Shown here: positions 32,698 through 42,257 of the stretch, piece by piece
Layout: the number at the start of each line of letters is the position of its first letter
Numbering within the stretch: the stretch's first letter is position 1
Source of the DNA: JBEIGE01 sp040382055
GTDB taxonomy: Bacteria > Pseudomonadota > Gammaproteobacteria > Burkholderiales > Burkholderiaceae_C
Reading direction: 5' to 3'
Assembly: GCA_040382055.1 (NCBI GenBank)
Contig: JBEIGE010000021.1
Span: forward strand, 1 to 48,512
Length of the DNA: 48,512 nucleotides
The notes under the pieces: generated by a model
Seen by the model: only the letters and a program-made list of their open reading frames with translations
Databases searched by the model: none
Told to the model about the DNA's origin: nothing
Made by a program: the position numbers and the translations under genes

Positions 32698-34371
32698 TCA
32701 GGCGTCCCGCAACTCCCGGCGCAGGATTTTGCCTACCGGTGTCTTGGGCAACTCGGCACGGAACTCAATGACCTTAGGCTGTTTGTAGCCAGTCAGATTT
32801 TCACGGCAGTAAGCACGGACCTGCGCCTCTGTCAGCGCCGGATCCTTGCGCACAATCACCAGCTTGACAGCTTCACCGCTTTGCGCATCGGGCATGCCAA
32901 CGCAGGCACATTCAAGGACTCCAGCCAACTGGCTGACGACATCTTCGAGTTCGGTCGGATACACGTTGAAGCCACTGACCAAGACCATGTCTTTTTTGCG
33001 ATCGACAATTTTGAAGAACCCGTTTTCATCCATGACGCCAATGTCACCTGTTTTAAAAAACCCGTCAGCGGTCATGACCTTCGCCGTCTCGTCCGGGCGC
33101 TGCCAGTAGCCTGCCATCACCTGGGGGCCTTTAATTGCAATTTCCCCATGCTCACCTTGGGGGACCTCGTTGTCGTTATCGTCAAGGATTTTCATCCAGG
33201 TTCCAGGCACAGGAACACCGATGGTGCCAGTGAACACATTGGATGTCACAAGGTTGCTGCTCGCCACTGGACTGGTCTCACTCAGCCCGTAACCTTCACA
33301 AATGGAGCAGCCAGTTTTCTCCAGCCATAACTTTGCAACGGCGCTTTGAACGGCCATTCCGCCACCGGCAGACACTTTGAGGTGACTCCAGTCCACCGTG
33401 TTGAAGTCAGGATGATTGGCAAGCCCATTAAAAAGCGTGTTGACCGCCGGAAACGTATGGAAGACGTTTTTAGACAACTCCTTGAGCACGGCGGGAAAAT
33501 CCCGCGGATTAGGAATCAAAATCAGTTTGCCACCCTTTCGCATCATGAACATCATGCAAACGGTGAAGGCGAAGATGTGATAGAGCGGCAACGCACAAAC
33601 GGTGGTGAACTGCTCCCCCTTGGGAATTTTCCCGGAACCGGGCTCAAACCAGGACTCTGACTGCAGAACATTTGCAATCACATTGCGGTGCAACAGCACA
33701 GCGCCCTTGGAGACCCCGGTTGTGCCACCGGTGTACTGCAACACAGCGACATCATCCGGCTTGATCGCCGGCTTTTTAAGATCAAAGCGCGCAGCCATCG
33801 CCAGAGCGTCGTTAAAGCGGACCGCACCATTCAATTGGAAAGGTGGCACCATTTTTTTGACATTGCGGACGACGTAATTCACGAGAGCCCCCTTGAGCAA
33901 GCCAAGCCTGTCGCCCATCGCGCACAGCACCACATGCTTGACGGGGGTGTTGGTCAGACATTTTTGCAGGGTAGCCGCAAAATTTTCGAGAATGATGATG
34001 GCGACAGATCCCGAATCCCTGAGTTGATGTTCAAGCTCACGAGCGGTATATAGCGGGTTGACATTGACCAGCACATACCCCGCGCGAAGAACGGCTGCCA
34101 CGACCACAGGGTACTGGGGCACATTGGGCATCATGACGGCGACTCGGTCGCCAGGACTCAGGCCCAGACTTTGCAAATATGCAGCAAAGACCAGACTGAG
34201 GCGGTCAGTCTCGGCGTACGTGATCTCCTTGCCCATGAAGCTATAGGCGACCTGGTGGGCATTCTTGCGAAAACTCTCCTCCATGAGTTCGACCAGAGAG
34301 GTGTACTGAGACGTATCAATGTCTGCTGGAACACCTGGTGGATAGCTGTTAAGCCAAATACGTTGCGTCAT
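32698..34371 (-). CDS. fadD: Long-chain fatty acid-CoA ligase
   Basis: Activates fatty acids to acyl-CoA by way of an acyl-AMP. Recognised by the AMP-binding P-loop YTGGTTGVSKGAVLLHRN (about residues 213-230), the ANL motif GYGLSETSP, the hinge region DRKKDMVLVSGFNVYPTELED and the C-terminal catalytic Lys region PKTPVGKILRREL. The 557 residues match FadD. A terminator separates it from pntB upstream, so it probably has its own promoter in 34372-34402, though I see no clear one. Confidence 0.93.
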   Translation of the reverse strand: MTQRIWLNSYPPGVPADIDTSQYTSLVELMEESFRKNAHQVAYSFMGKEITYAETDRLSLVFAAYLQSLGLSPGDRVAVMMPNVPQYPVVVAAVLRAGYVLVNVNPLYTARELEHQLRDSGSVAIIILENFAATLQKCLTNTPVKHVVLCAMGDRLGLLKGALVNYVVRNVKKMVPPFQLNGAVRFNDALAMAARFDLKKPAIKPDDVAVLQYTGGTTGVSKGAVLLHRNVIANVLQSESWFEPGSGKIPKGEQFTTVCALPLYHIFAFTVCMMFMMRKGGKLILIPNPRDFPAVLKELSKNVFHTFPAVNTLFNGLANHPDFNTVDWSHLKVSAGGGMAVQSAVAKLWLEKTGCSICEGYGLSETSPVASSNLVTSNVFTGTIGVPVPGTWMKILDDNDNEVPQGEHGEIAIKGPQVMAGYWQRPDETAKVMTADGFFKTGDIGVMDENGFFKIVDRKKDMVLVSGFNVYPTELEDVVSQLAGVLECACVGMPDAQSGEAVKLVIVRKDPALTEAQVRAYCRENLTGYKQPKVIEFRAELPKTPVGKILRRELRDA

Positions 34372-34402
34372 GCCTGCACCTCTTATCTGTCAGTTGTACA
34401 AC

Positions 34403-34434
34403 AAAAAAAGTATGCCCGTGAATTCTCACGGGCA
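34403..34434 (-). terminator. Rho-independent terminator after pntB
   Basis: TGCCCGTG (34413-34420) and CACGGGCA (34427-34434) form an 8-bp GC-rich stem with a 6-nt loop. On the minus strand the stem is followed by ATAC and seven T (34403-34409). It is 33 bp after the pntB stop and ends the pntAB transcript. Confidence 0.8.
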
Positions 34435-34467
34435 CAATGGTGTTTATCCTAGGGACAGGGAAAGTTG

Positions 34468-35880
34468 TTAAGCTTTGAGGGCACCCAGAACTTCATCGAG
34501 CATCTTCTTGGCATCTCCAAAAAGCATTTTGTTGTTTTCCTTATAGAACAAGGGGTTATCTACGCCCGCGTACCCGGAAGCCATGGAGCGCTTCATGACA
34601 ATGGACGTCTTGGCTTTCCAGACTTCGAGTACGGGCATGCCGGCAATCGGGCTGCCAGGATCATCCTGGGCTGCCGGGTTCACGATGTCGTTGGCACCAA
34701 TCACAATGGCCACATCGGTTTGGGGGAAATCATCGTTGAGCTCGTCCATCTCCATCACGATGTCATAAGGCACTTTGGCTTCTGCCAGCAACACATTCAT
34801 GTGCCCCGGCATACGGCCTGCAACCGGATGAATCCCGAAGCGGACGTTCACCCCTTTCTCTCGCAGCACTTTGGTAATCTCGTTGACCGTGTGCTGGGCC
34901 TGAGCCACAGCCATGCCGTAACCCGGAACGATGATGATGCTGCGTGCTTCGCGCAGCAACTCGGCAGTCTCGGCGGCGGTAACAGGAACCACCTCTCCAA
35001 CTGGCTCAGCGGCCTCCCCCTTGACAGCAGGCTTGGCACTGGCCGTACCAAAACCGCCAGCAATGACGCTGATGAAGCTGCGGTTCATCGCTGTGCACAT
35101 AATGTAAGAAAGAATCGCCCCGCTAGAACCCACTAGCGCACCTGTGACGATCAACAGATCGTTGGAGAGCATAAAACCGGTGGCCGCCGCTGCCCAGCCG
35201 GAGTAACTGTTGAGCATGGACACCACCACGGGCATATCCGCCCCGCCGATGGCCATGACCATATGGATACCGAACAGCAAGGCAATAATTGTCAGCACAG
35301 TCAAGGGAATCAAACCTTCAGCGACCGTCTTGGCATTCAAAAACTCGTTCCCGAACCAGATTGCCACGAGCAATCCCAGCAAATTCAACCAGTGACGGCC
35401 GGGAAGCAGCAGGGGTGAACCACCAATCTTGCCATTGAGCTTGCCAAACGCCACCAGAGAACCCGAAAAGGTGACTACGCCGATCAGGATGCCGACATAG
35501 ATCTCAACTTGGTGAATTGCTTTTTCGGCACCGGTCAGGACCACAGAATTATCGATATAGCTGGCAAAGCCGACCAGCGCAGCTGCAAGCCCTACAAGAC
35601 TGTGCATCAAGGCAACCAGCTCCGGCATTTGGGTCATCTGTACGGTGCGGGCAGCATAGACGCCAATGCCACCACCAAGCACCATCGCCGCAATGATCCA
35701 CGGGATACCTGCCGCCGTCACATTAGGTCCGAAAACTGTTGCCAGAACGGCCAAGCCCATGCCGATCATGCCGTACATATTTCCACGGCGTGAAGTCTCA
35801 GGGTTGGACAAGCCCCCCAGACTCAGAATGAAAAGAATCGTTGCGCCAATGTAGGACGCGGTTGCCAGATTGCCAGACAT
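34468..35880 (-). CDS. pntB: NAD(P) transhydrogenase subunit beta
   Basis: Membrane and NADP-binding subunit of the proton-translocating transhydrogenase, which makes NADPH from NADH using proton-motive force. About nine membrane helices fill residues 1-265. The NADP domain (about 290-470) shows VPGYGMAVAQAQ and GIHPVAGRMPGHMNVLLAEA. The 470 residues match E. coli PntB (462). It starts 15 bp after pntA. Confidence 0.95.
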   Translation of the reverse strand: MSGNLATASYIGATILFILSLGGLSNPETSRRGNMYGMIGMGLAVLATVFGPNVTAAGIPWIIAAMVLGGGIGVYAARTVQMTQMPELVALMHSLVGLAAALVGFASYIDNSVVLTGAEKAIHQVEIYVGILIGVVTFSGSLVAFGKLNGKIGGSPLLLPGRHWLNLLGLLVAIWFGNEFLNAKTVAEGLIPLTVLTIIALLFGIHMVMAIGGADMPVVVSMLNSYSGWAAAATGFMLSNDLLIVTGALVGSSGAILSYIMCTAMNRSFISVIAGGFGTASAKPAVKGEAAEPVGEVVPVTAAETAELLREARSIIIVPGYGMAVAQAQHTVNEITKVLREKGVNVRFGIHPVAGRMPGHMNVLLAEAKVPYDIVMEMDELNDDFPQTDVAIVIGANDIVNPAAQDDPGSPIAGMPVLEVWKAKTSIVMKRSMASGYAGVDNPLFYKENNKMLFGDAKKMLDEVLGALKA

Positions 35881-35895
35881 GTCGTGTCTCCCTGA

Positions 35896-37548
35896 TTATT
35901 TGCGGAACATGGCCAGCATGCGCTGGGTGACGGCAAAGCCGCCGAACATATTGATCGCGGTCAGCACAATGCCCCCGAAGGCCAGCCAGCGTATCCATTC
36001 ATTGGGTGGCAGGTTGCCATTAAGCGGTGGTGCAATCTGAACCAGTGCGCCAATCGCAATGATGCTGCTGATCGCATTGGTCACGCTCATCAGCGGCGTG
36101 TGCAGCGCGGGGGTGACATTCCAAACCACCATATAGCCCACAAAGCAGCCCAGCACAAACACCGTGAAGTGCGCCAGGAAGGCAGTTGGCGCATGGGCCC
36201 CGATAAGCCAGAACAAGGCAGCAGCCACTCCAAACATGATGGCCAACTTGCTACCAGCCATGGGAGCACTGGCTGCGCCATGACCATGACCCTTCTTGGC
36301 GGCTGGTGCAGCGGCGACGGGTTTGGCAGCCGCCGGCGCAGCAGCTGCCACTTTAGGCGCCGGTGGCGGCCAGGTGACATTGCCGGCATGAATCACGGTC
36401 AGACCGCGAATGGCATCATCTTCCATGTTGACATTGGCCACGCCGTCCTTGGTCTTGCAAAGCTCCTCAGTCAGACGAAACAGGTTCGTGGCGTATAGGG
36501 TTGATGCTTGCCGCGCCAAACGAGAGGCCAGGTCGGTGTAGCCTACGATGGTTACACCGTGCTTAACCACCGCTTTGCCCGGCTCAGTCAGTTCACAGTT
36601 GCCGCCCTGTTCGGCTGCCATGTCAACAATCACACTACCCGGCTTCATGGACCGCACCATCTCGGCGGTAATGAGCTTAGGAGCGGGCTTGCCCGGAATC
36701 AGCGCAGTCGTGATGATGATGTCTACTTCCCTGGCCTGCTTGGCGTACATCTCCCGCTGCGCTTGCTGAAAGCCTTCACTCATCACCTTGGCGTAGCCAC
36801 CGCCACCCGATCCCTCCTCTTCATATTCAACCTTGACGAATACACCACCCAAGGAAACAACCTGGTCAGCCACCTCTGCACGGGTGTCGTTGGCGCGTAC
36901 GATGGCTCCCAGGCTGACAGCGGTGCCGATGGCGGCCAGACCGGCCACGCCGGCCCCGGCAATGAACACCTTGGCCGGCGGGACTTTGCCTGCAGCCGTG
37001 ATCTGCCCGTTAAAGAAGCGACCGAAGGCGTTGGCCGCCTCAATCACAGCACGGTAACCGCTCACGCCAGCCATGGAGGTCAGTGCGTCCATTTTCTGGG
37101 CGCGACTCAATGTCCGCGGCAGAGAATCGATGGCCAGCACGGTTGCCTTTCTGGCTGCAAGCTGTTGCATCAGTTCCGGATTTTGTGCCGGCCAGATAAA
37201 GCTCACCAACGTGCCACCCTCGCGCATGAGCTTGACCTCATCCGCACTTGGGGCGCGTACTTTGAAAACGATATCTGATGAAGCCCACAATTCTTCGGCT
37301 GTCTTGATGATCGTCGCGCCTGAAACTGTGTAGTCTTCATCGCTCACGTTGGCAGCGGCTCCCGCGCCGGATTCAACGGCAACCCTGAAACCCAGCTTGA
37401 TGAGCTTTTCAACGGCTTCGGGGACGGTAGCTACACGCTTTTCGCCAGGAAAAATTTCCCGCGGGACACCAATCCATTGCGACAATTTTGGTGCAGCGGC
37501 ATTTGACGCATCTTCCAAGACCGCCTTCGCAGATATTCCAGCTTGCAT
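35896..37548 (-). CDS. pntA: NAD(P) transhydrogenase subunit alpha
   Basis: NAD-binding subunit with attached membrane helices, in one chain as in E. coli. The alanine-dehydrogenase-like domain (about residues 20-375) contains VFIAGAGVAGLAAIGTA, the NAD Rossmann loop, and VPREIFPGEKRVATVPEAVE at its start. An Ala/Pro/Lys-rich linker with HGHG (about 400-430) leads to three or four membrane helices (about 438-550). ATG at 37548 has an AGGAG 8 nt upstream and gives 550 residues; upstream in-frame codons lack a ribosome site. Confidence 0.95.
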   Translation of the reverse strand: MQAGISAKAVLEDASNAAAPKLSQWIGVPREIFPGEKRVATVPEAVEKLIKLGFRVAVESGAGAAANVSDEDYTVSGATIIKTAEELWASSDIVFKVRAPSADEVKLMREGGTLVSFIWPAQNPELMQQLAARKATVLAIDSLPRTLSRAQKMDALTSMAGVSGYRAVIEAANAFGRFFNGQITAAGKVPPAKVFIAGAGVAGLAAIGTAVSLGAIVRANDTRAEVADQVVSLGGVFVKVEYEEEGSGGGGYAKVMSEGFQQAQREMYAKQAREVDIIITTALIPGKPAPKLITAEMVRSMKPGSVIVDMAAEQGGNCELTEPGKAVVKHGVTIVGYTDLASRLARQASTLYATNLFRLTEELCKTKDGVANVNMEDDAIRGLTVIHAGNVTWPPPAPKVAAAAPAAAKPVAAAPAAKKGHGHGAASAPMAGSKLAIMFGVAAALFWLIGAHAPTAFLAHFTVFVLGCFVGYMVVWNVTPALHTPLMSVTNAISSIIAIGALVQIAPPLNGNLPPNEWIRWLAFGGIVLTAINMFGGFAVTQRMLAMFRK

Positions 37549-37693
37549 AACGCAACTCCTCGACTTAAAAATTCGGTTGTGACTGCAATCGATCTTCCTC
37601 TGAAAGCGCTGCACCGGTCACAAAGTGGGCTAGCTTAACTGAATTTATCGATGTTTTCGGCCTTTCAGGAACCGTCCCGGGGATAATTCCGGA

Positions 37694-38167
37694 ATGCAAA
37701 CACGTTGGAAACCCAGTGTCACAGTGGCAGCTGTTATCGAGCGGGACGGGCTTTTTTTGCTCGTTGAAGAAGAAACGCCCGAGGGCCTGCGACTGAACAA
37801 CCCGGCCGGGCATCTGGATCCGGGCGAATCACCGGCTCAAGGCTGTGCAAGGGAGGCTCTGGAAGAAACAGCTCATCTGTTTGAGCCCACCGCGCTGGTC
37901 GGTATTTACCTCAACCGGTTCGCGCGTTCACAAGAAGACATCACCTACTTGCGTTTTGCTTTCTGTGGTGAGTTGGGTGCACTTGTGCCGGGTCGGCCAC
38001 TCGATACAGGCATTGTTCGCACCCTTTGGATGTCGCCACAGGAGATACGTGCTAGCGCCCACTTACATCGCAGCCCACTTCTGGTGCAGTGCATGGAAGA
38101 CTATCTGGCCGGCAAACGCTTACCGCTTGACGCTGTTCGAACCGATGCAAGCGTGTCAGGTCTCTGA
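37694..38167 (+). CDS. Nudix hydrolase (NudJ-like)
   Basis: Hydrolase of nucleoside diphosphate-linked compounds. The Nudix box is complete: G-HLDPG-E-SPAQGCA-REALEET, about residues 39-59. The N-terminus (VTVAAVIERDGLFLLVEEET) and 157-residue length fit the NudJ group, which acts on thiamine pyrophosphate and nucleoside di- and triphosphates. It stands alone, divergent from pntA with a 145-bp gap in which I see no clear promoter, and convergent with the dehydrogenase gene. Confidence 0.87.
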   Translation: MQTRWKPSVTVAAVIERDGLFLLVEEETPEGLRLNNPAGHLDPGESPAQGCAREALEETAHLFEPTALVGIYLNRFARSQEDITYLRFAFCGELGALVPGRPLDTGIVRTLWMSPQEIRASAHLHRSPLLVQCMEDYLAGKRLPLDAVRTDASVSGL

Positions 38168-38183
38168 TTTTCTTCGCCAAAGC

Positions 38184-39203
38184 TCAGGTTGCCAGGGGAA
38201 ACAGATCTTCCCTCTTGAGCCAACGCCCCAGGTTATCCAGAAAAAGTTGCGCCACCCGCTTTGCATTTCCATCTGAGAAGCCTGCGCTGTGCGGCGTCAC
38301 GATGACATTGGGCATATCCCACAAGGGGGAATCAGGAGCCAGCGGCTCGTGAGCAAACACATCCAGGTAGGCACCAGCCAAACGTCCGGATTGCAGGGCG
38401 CTGATCAACGCGGCTTCGTCAACCACTTCACCGCGAGCCACATTGATCAACTGTGCGCCTGAGGGCATGCAGTCAAAAGCAGCCGCGCTCACCAATCCAC
38501 GCGTTTGCGCCGAGAGTGGACAAGCCAAAACTAACCAGTCGGTACGTGGCAAGACCGTCATCAGATCCTCATAAGCTATCGTCTCAATGGCCGGCGGTGA
38601 GGGCATACAACTGCGCCGCACGGCAATCACCTTCACGCCCAGGGCATTGAGCACCAGGCTGATCTTTTGGCCTATCGGCCCCCAGCCGACGACCACTGCG
38701 GTTTGCCCAGACAGGTCTTTGGGCAGACCGGTCTTGATCAGCGGTGCCCAGGTGTGGTTACGCTGCGCTGCCAACAAACGCGGAAACCCCCGGGCCAGTG
38801 ACAGCAAGCCAGCCAGGGCGGTCTGTGTCACCACCTCGGCATTGGTGCCTGATGAGGTTGTCACAACCACCCCGCGCTGGCGCAGCTCGACATAAATCGG
38901 CCGGTCAGCACCTGCTGAATGGATGTGAATCCACTGCAGTTGCCGGCAATGGCTGAGCACGTCGTAACAAGCCTGCAAAGCGGGTGCGAGCTCGTGCTTG
39001 GTAGACAAACCGGTGACATCACGGGTAATAAAGGCAAGGTCGATATCCTGGCGTCGATGCAGGACAGCAGATTCCATGCTGACCAACTCAAAAGAGCGCG
39101 ACCCCATGACACGCCCAATATCTGTTTGCAGGGACTCAATCGCCAACCCGGAAAGAAGAATACGAACGGTCCTCACAGAATCCTCAGGCAGCAAGGAGGA
39201 CAC
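38184..39203 (-). CDS. D-2-hydroxyacid dehydrogenase (NAD-dependent)
   Basis: Oxidises or reduces a 2-hydroxy/2-oxo acid. The nucleotide motif is VVVGWGPIGQ (about residues 166-175). The catalytic residues are visible as Arg in INVARGEVVDE, Glu in FAHEPL and His in VTPHSAG. The 339 residues are normal. The start is GTG at 39203, overlapping the receptor stop by one base (TAGTG); a second GTG at 39176 is possible. It is the last gene of the tcuAB run, so its substrate is probably a product of that pathway; the exact acid is unknown. Confidence 0.86.
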   Translation of the reverse strand: MSSLLPEDSVRTVRILLSGLAIESLQTDIGRVMGSRSFELVSMESAVLHRRQDIDLAFITRDVTGLSTKHELAPALQACYDVLSHCRQLQWIHIHSAGADRPIYVELRQRGVVVTTSSGTNAEVVTQTALAGLLSLARGFPRLLAAQRNHTWAPLIKTGLPKDLSGQTAVVVGWGPIGQKISLVLNALGVKVIAVRRSCMPSPPAIETIAYEDLMTVLPRTDWLVLACPLSAQTRGLVSAAAFDCMPSGAQLINVARGEVVDEAALISALQSGRLAGAYLDVFAHEPLAPDSPLWDMPNVIVTPHSAGFSDGNAKRVAQLFLDNLGRWLKREDLFPLAT

Positions 39204-40186
39204 TACTCTGGCGTTGCACCGGATTCACGCACGATCACCCGCCATTTTTCGAATTCGCGCTGAACAAACTGCCCAAACTGAGCCGAAGTGCCGCCCGCTG
39301 GATCTGCACCCTGGGCAATCATCTGTTGCTCCATGGCGGGCACCTCAATGATTTCATTGACCGCCTTGTTAACGGCCTGGATAACGGCATCCGGAGTTCC
39401 CTTGGGGGCAAAAAAGCCAAACCAGGAGCCTGCTTCAAACCCAGTAAAGCCTTTTTCGGCCACCGTGGGCACAGTAGGCATTGCCCGAGATCGCTTAAGG
39501 CTGCTGACTGCGATGGGCCGCAATTTTTCGGCAGTGATTTGCGTCATCACCGAAGGCAGCGTTGCAAACATGAACTGTATGCGTCCCGCCAGCAAGTCCT
39601 TGAGGGCGTCGGCACCTTTGTAAGGGATGTGAACAGCTTCAAAACCAACGCGTTTGGCCAGCATGAAGCTCGACAAGTGCGACGAAGTACCAATGCCGGT
39701 GGATCCATAGTTCAACTTGCCCGGGTTGGCCTTGGCATAGGCTACAAACTCTTCCATGCTCTTGACAGGCAGCGACGGATGCACCACCAGCACGTTGGGC
39801 ACATCCGCAATCTGCACCATGGGGATCAGATCGACTAACGGGTTGTACGGGAGTTTGCTGTAAAGAGTGGGGTTGACAGCTACCGGCCCCACCGAGTTGA
39901 CAATCAGTGTGTAACCGTCCGGTACGGAACGAACGACCAGTTCGGTTCCCAAATTACCGCCAGCACCGGGCTTGTTGTCAACCACAAACGGTTGTTTGAG
40001 CTTTTCAGTCAACTGTTGCGCCACGTTGCGTGCCAGGATATCCGTGGTCCCACCCGCGGTAAAGGCCACCACCACTTTGACGGGCTTGTTGGGATAAGCA
40101 GCCGTTTGCGAGTACACGTAAGACCCCAATCCGAGACCCAGAAGGAACAAAGGTAAAGTGAAAATTCTTGAATGTGAGCGCTGCAT
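39203..40186 (-). CDS. TctC/Bug-family periplasmic receptor 1
   Basis: Solute-binding protein of the tripartite tricarboxylate transporter type. Signal peptide residues 1-27 (LPLFLLGLGLGSYVYSQT); the mature protein starts YPNKPVKVVVAF, with the ligand loop AGGTTDILAR and NKPGAGGNLGTELV typical of Bug proteins. ATG at 40186 with AAGG 10 nt upstream gives 327 residues. It lies 30 bp after the aldolase gene and overlaps the dehydrogenase start. No TctA/TctB genes are in the window, so it is an orphan receptor here. Confidence 0.9.
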   Translation of the reverse strand: MQRSHSRIFTLPLFLLGLGLGSYVYSQTAAYPNKPVKVVVAFTAGGTTDILARNVAQQLTEKLKQPFVVDNKPGAGGNLGTELVVRSVPDGYTLIVNSVGPVAVNPTLYSKLPYNPLVDLIPMVQIADVPNVLVVHPSLPVKSMEEFVAYAKANPGKLNYGSTGIGTSSHLSSFMLAKRVGFEAVHIPYKGADALKDLLAGRIQFMFATLPSVMTQITAEKLRPIAVSSLKRSRAMPTVPTVAEKGFTGFEAGSWFGFFAPKGTPDAVIQAVNKAVNEIIEVPAMEQQMIAQGADPAGGTSAQFGQFVQREFEKWRVIVRESGATPE

Positions 40187-40216
40187 ATTGGCTTGCCTTA
40201 GGCTTGAAAAAATCAA

Positions 40217-41077
40217 TCAGGTTTTATAACTCGGGTCAATCCGGTCCAGCTTGCGCAGCAATGCCGGCCACTCCATTAATCCATAGGGGCGGCGGGTGCT
40301 TGGCTGATAGTTCTTCCAGGTTTCCTCCAATACTGGCTGCGCTACTTGCACCAAAGGTGTGTTGCAAGCCATGGCGGCCAGCTGGGACTGGCACGATAGC
40401 TCAATTCGGTGCATCCAGTTGAACGCCTCGCCGATACTGCGGCCCACTACCAAAGCGCCATGGTTGCGCAGTATCAGGGCCTCACCGGAGCCCAGGTCGC
40501 GTACCAGCGACTCCTGCTCCTCAGTGTCAAGCACCACGCCCTGGTAATCGTGATAGCCCACCTTCAAAAACCGCATCGCCGTTTGCGTCAGCGGTAACAA
40601 ACCACACGCAAGTGCCGACACGGCCATCGACGCCCAGCTGTGCGTGTGGATCACGCAAGCTACTTCCGGACGAGCCTCATGCACCGCGCTGTGAATCACA
40701 TACCCGGCCTTGTTCACGCCGTAATCCAGATCACCAAAGTCGGGTTTGGACAAGATATTGCCGTCGTGGTCAATCTTGATCAGGCTGGATGCTGTGATTT
40801 CTTCGTACATCATGCCGTAGGCATTGATCAAAAAAGCGCCATCCTGATCCGGAACACGCGCCGAGATGTGATTGGCCATCATGTCTGACATGCCATACAT
40901 ATCAACCAGCCGGTAGCAGGCAGCCAGATCAATGCGGGCCTGCCACTCGGCAACCGAGCAGCGCTCCATCATGGATTCAATTTGAAGCCTTCCTGAATTT
41001 GACAATTCAGAGGTCTTGTTGTCTTGTTTTTTCATGTTCGGTAACTTCAGGCCTGCTTTTCCGTGTGACTCAATCAT
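40217..41077 (-). CDS. Class II aldolase/adducin family protein
   Basis: Zinc-dependent aldolase or decarboxylase fold (AraD/FucA). Zinc ligands are probably the two His of VIHTHSWASM and the later His of LRNHGALVVG, with an acidic residue nearby. Unlike sugar-phosphate aldolases of about 215-230 residues, this one has about 286 with N- and C-terminal extensions, a size seen in members linked to organic-acid genes. ATG at 41077 overlaps the tcuB stop by 8 bp; an internal ATG at 41035 is an alternative. Its reaction is not determined by sequence; cleavage of a hydroxy acid is plausible. Confidence 0.85.
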   Translation of the reverse strand: MIESHGKAGLKLPNMKKQDNKTSELSNSGRLQIESMMERCSVAEWQARIDLAACYRLVDMYGMSDMMANHISARVPDQDGAFLINAYGMMYEEITASSLIKIDHDGNILSKPDFGDLDYGVNKAGYVIHSAVHEARPEVACVIHTHSWASMAVSALACGLLPLTQTAMRFLKVGYHDYQGVVLDTEEQESLVRDLGSGEALILRNHGALVVGRSIGEAFNWMHRIELSCQSQLAAMACNTPLVQVAQPVLEETWKNYQPSTRRPYGLMEWPALLRKLDRIDPSYKT

Positions 41078-42257
41078 CACCCATCGCGAGTCGGCTGGGC
41101 TGCCGCTTTTCGATCGACCATTTCAGCAATGCTGCACCACGAAAAACGCCATGTGCAAATTTGCTGTAGGGCAGTGTCAGAAAAAGCGCCATTACCGCTC
41201 CCAGGTGGCTGGCCAGCAATACCGGCAAAGCGGGGGTGCTTCGCGCCAGCCACAAGGCCAGGCCGGTCAGGCTTGTGAGAAAGAGCAGGGCCATGAAGCC
41301 AAAATCCATTGGCTTCTGGTCTGCGTCACCATGCATAGGATGACGTTTTAATTTCAGCCAGAACAATCCGGCGGTACCAACCAGCAACCCCAGCCCCCCC
41401 GCCACACCCAGCAGCTTGGGCAAACTCGGCAGGTCATACGGGGCTTGCCAGCCAAAAACATAATGGTAAAGCGTTGCAACACTGGTCGCTGCAAAACACA
41501 ACAGAAAGCCATAGAAAGTGGCGTGATGGAAGTGCCGTCGCGCCTGGGTCCAGGCATCGTCTTCGTTGTGGCAGCCCTCGCCATGCCCACCATCCAGATA
41601 CTTCAAACTCAGGGCATTGGATGTGGCTTCCCGAGCAGCCTCGCCCGAGATCGGGGCATCTGGATGACCAGCGACCCCAGATACACTTCCCCAAAATCGA
41701 TGTACCCCGAGGCCCAAGGCGAGCAGGGCAAACAAGAACACCGGTGCAAACAAGGACACCATCAGGTTATGGGGAAAGATGGCATAAAAACCACCCTGAT
41801 CAACCACCCGGAACAAGCTGCCTTCACTGGCAATGGCCAGCACCAGAAAAAGTGTCAGTCCGAATGCCAGCGCCAGGGCCAGGGCCAGGCCGTTGTGTTT
41901 GTAGAGCTCCCCCAATTGCGGCGGCCAAGCGTAATCTGCGTAAGTCTGTACACGAACCTTGGCCATCGCCTGGGGCACATTTACCGCGAACTCATGCGGT
42001 GGCGCGTACTGGCAGGCGTGCAGGCAGGCACCACAGTTGTGACACAGGTTGGCGAGAAAATGAACGTCAGCCTTGCCGAACTCAAGCCTTCGCGTCATGG
42101 CCGGAAAGACCCCGCAAAATCCCTCACAGTATCTGCAGGCATTGCAAATGTGCATCTGCCGCGCCACCTCCGCTTCAGGGCCTGTTAAAGCCAGGCTTGG
42201 TGGGGCGCCGCTGGCCAGTTCACGCGCCTCCCGGGCCAAAGACTCAAACGCATTCAT
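41070..42257 (-). CDS. tcuB: Tricarballylate utilisation protein TcuB (CitB family)
   Basis: Membrane iron-sulfur protein that reoxidises the flavin of TcuA and passes electrons to the quinone pool. Two 4Fe-4S motifs lie at the N-terminus: CNACRYCEGFCGVFP (about residues 38-52) and CHNCGACLHACQYAP (about 72-86). About six membrane segments occupy residues 120-380. The 395 residues fit TcuB/CitB. Its ATG overlaps the tcuA stop by 14 bp and its stop overlaps the aldolase start. Confidence 0.92.
   Translation of the reverse strand: MNAFESLAREARELASGAPPSLALTGPEAEVARQMHICNACRYCEGFCGVFPAMTRRLEFGKADVHFLANLCHNCGACLHACQYAPPHEFAVNVPQAMAKVRVQTYADYAWPPQLGELYKHNGLALALALAFGLTLFLVLAIASEGSLFRVVDQGGFYAIFPHNLMVSLFAPVFLFALLALGLGVHRFWGSVSGVAGHPDAPISGEAAREATSNALSLKYLDGGHGEGCHNEDDAWTQARRHFHHATFYGFLLCFAATSVATLYHYVFGWQAPYDLPSLPKLLGVAGGLGLLVGTAGLFWLKLKRHPMHGDADQKPMDFGFMALLFLTSLTGLALWLARSTPALPVLLASHLGAVMALFLTLPYSKFAHGVFRGAALLKWSIEKRQPSRLAMGDD

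Noticed and set aside
37577..37623. Inverted repeat TTGTGAC/GTCACAA between pntA and the Nudix gene
   Set aside because: Arms of 7 bp separated by 33 bp are expected by chance in a 145-bp gap; no promoter is nearby to give it meaning.
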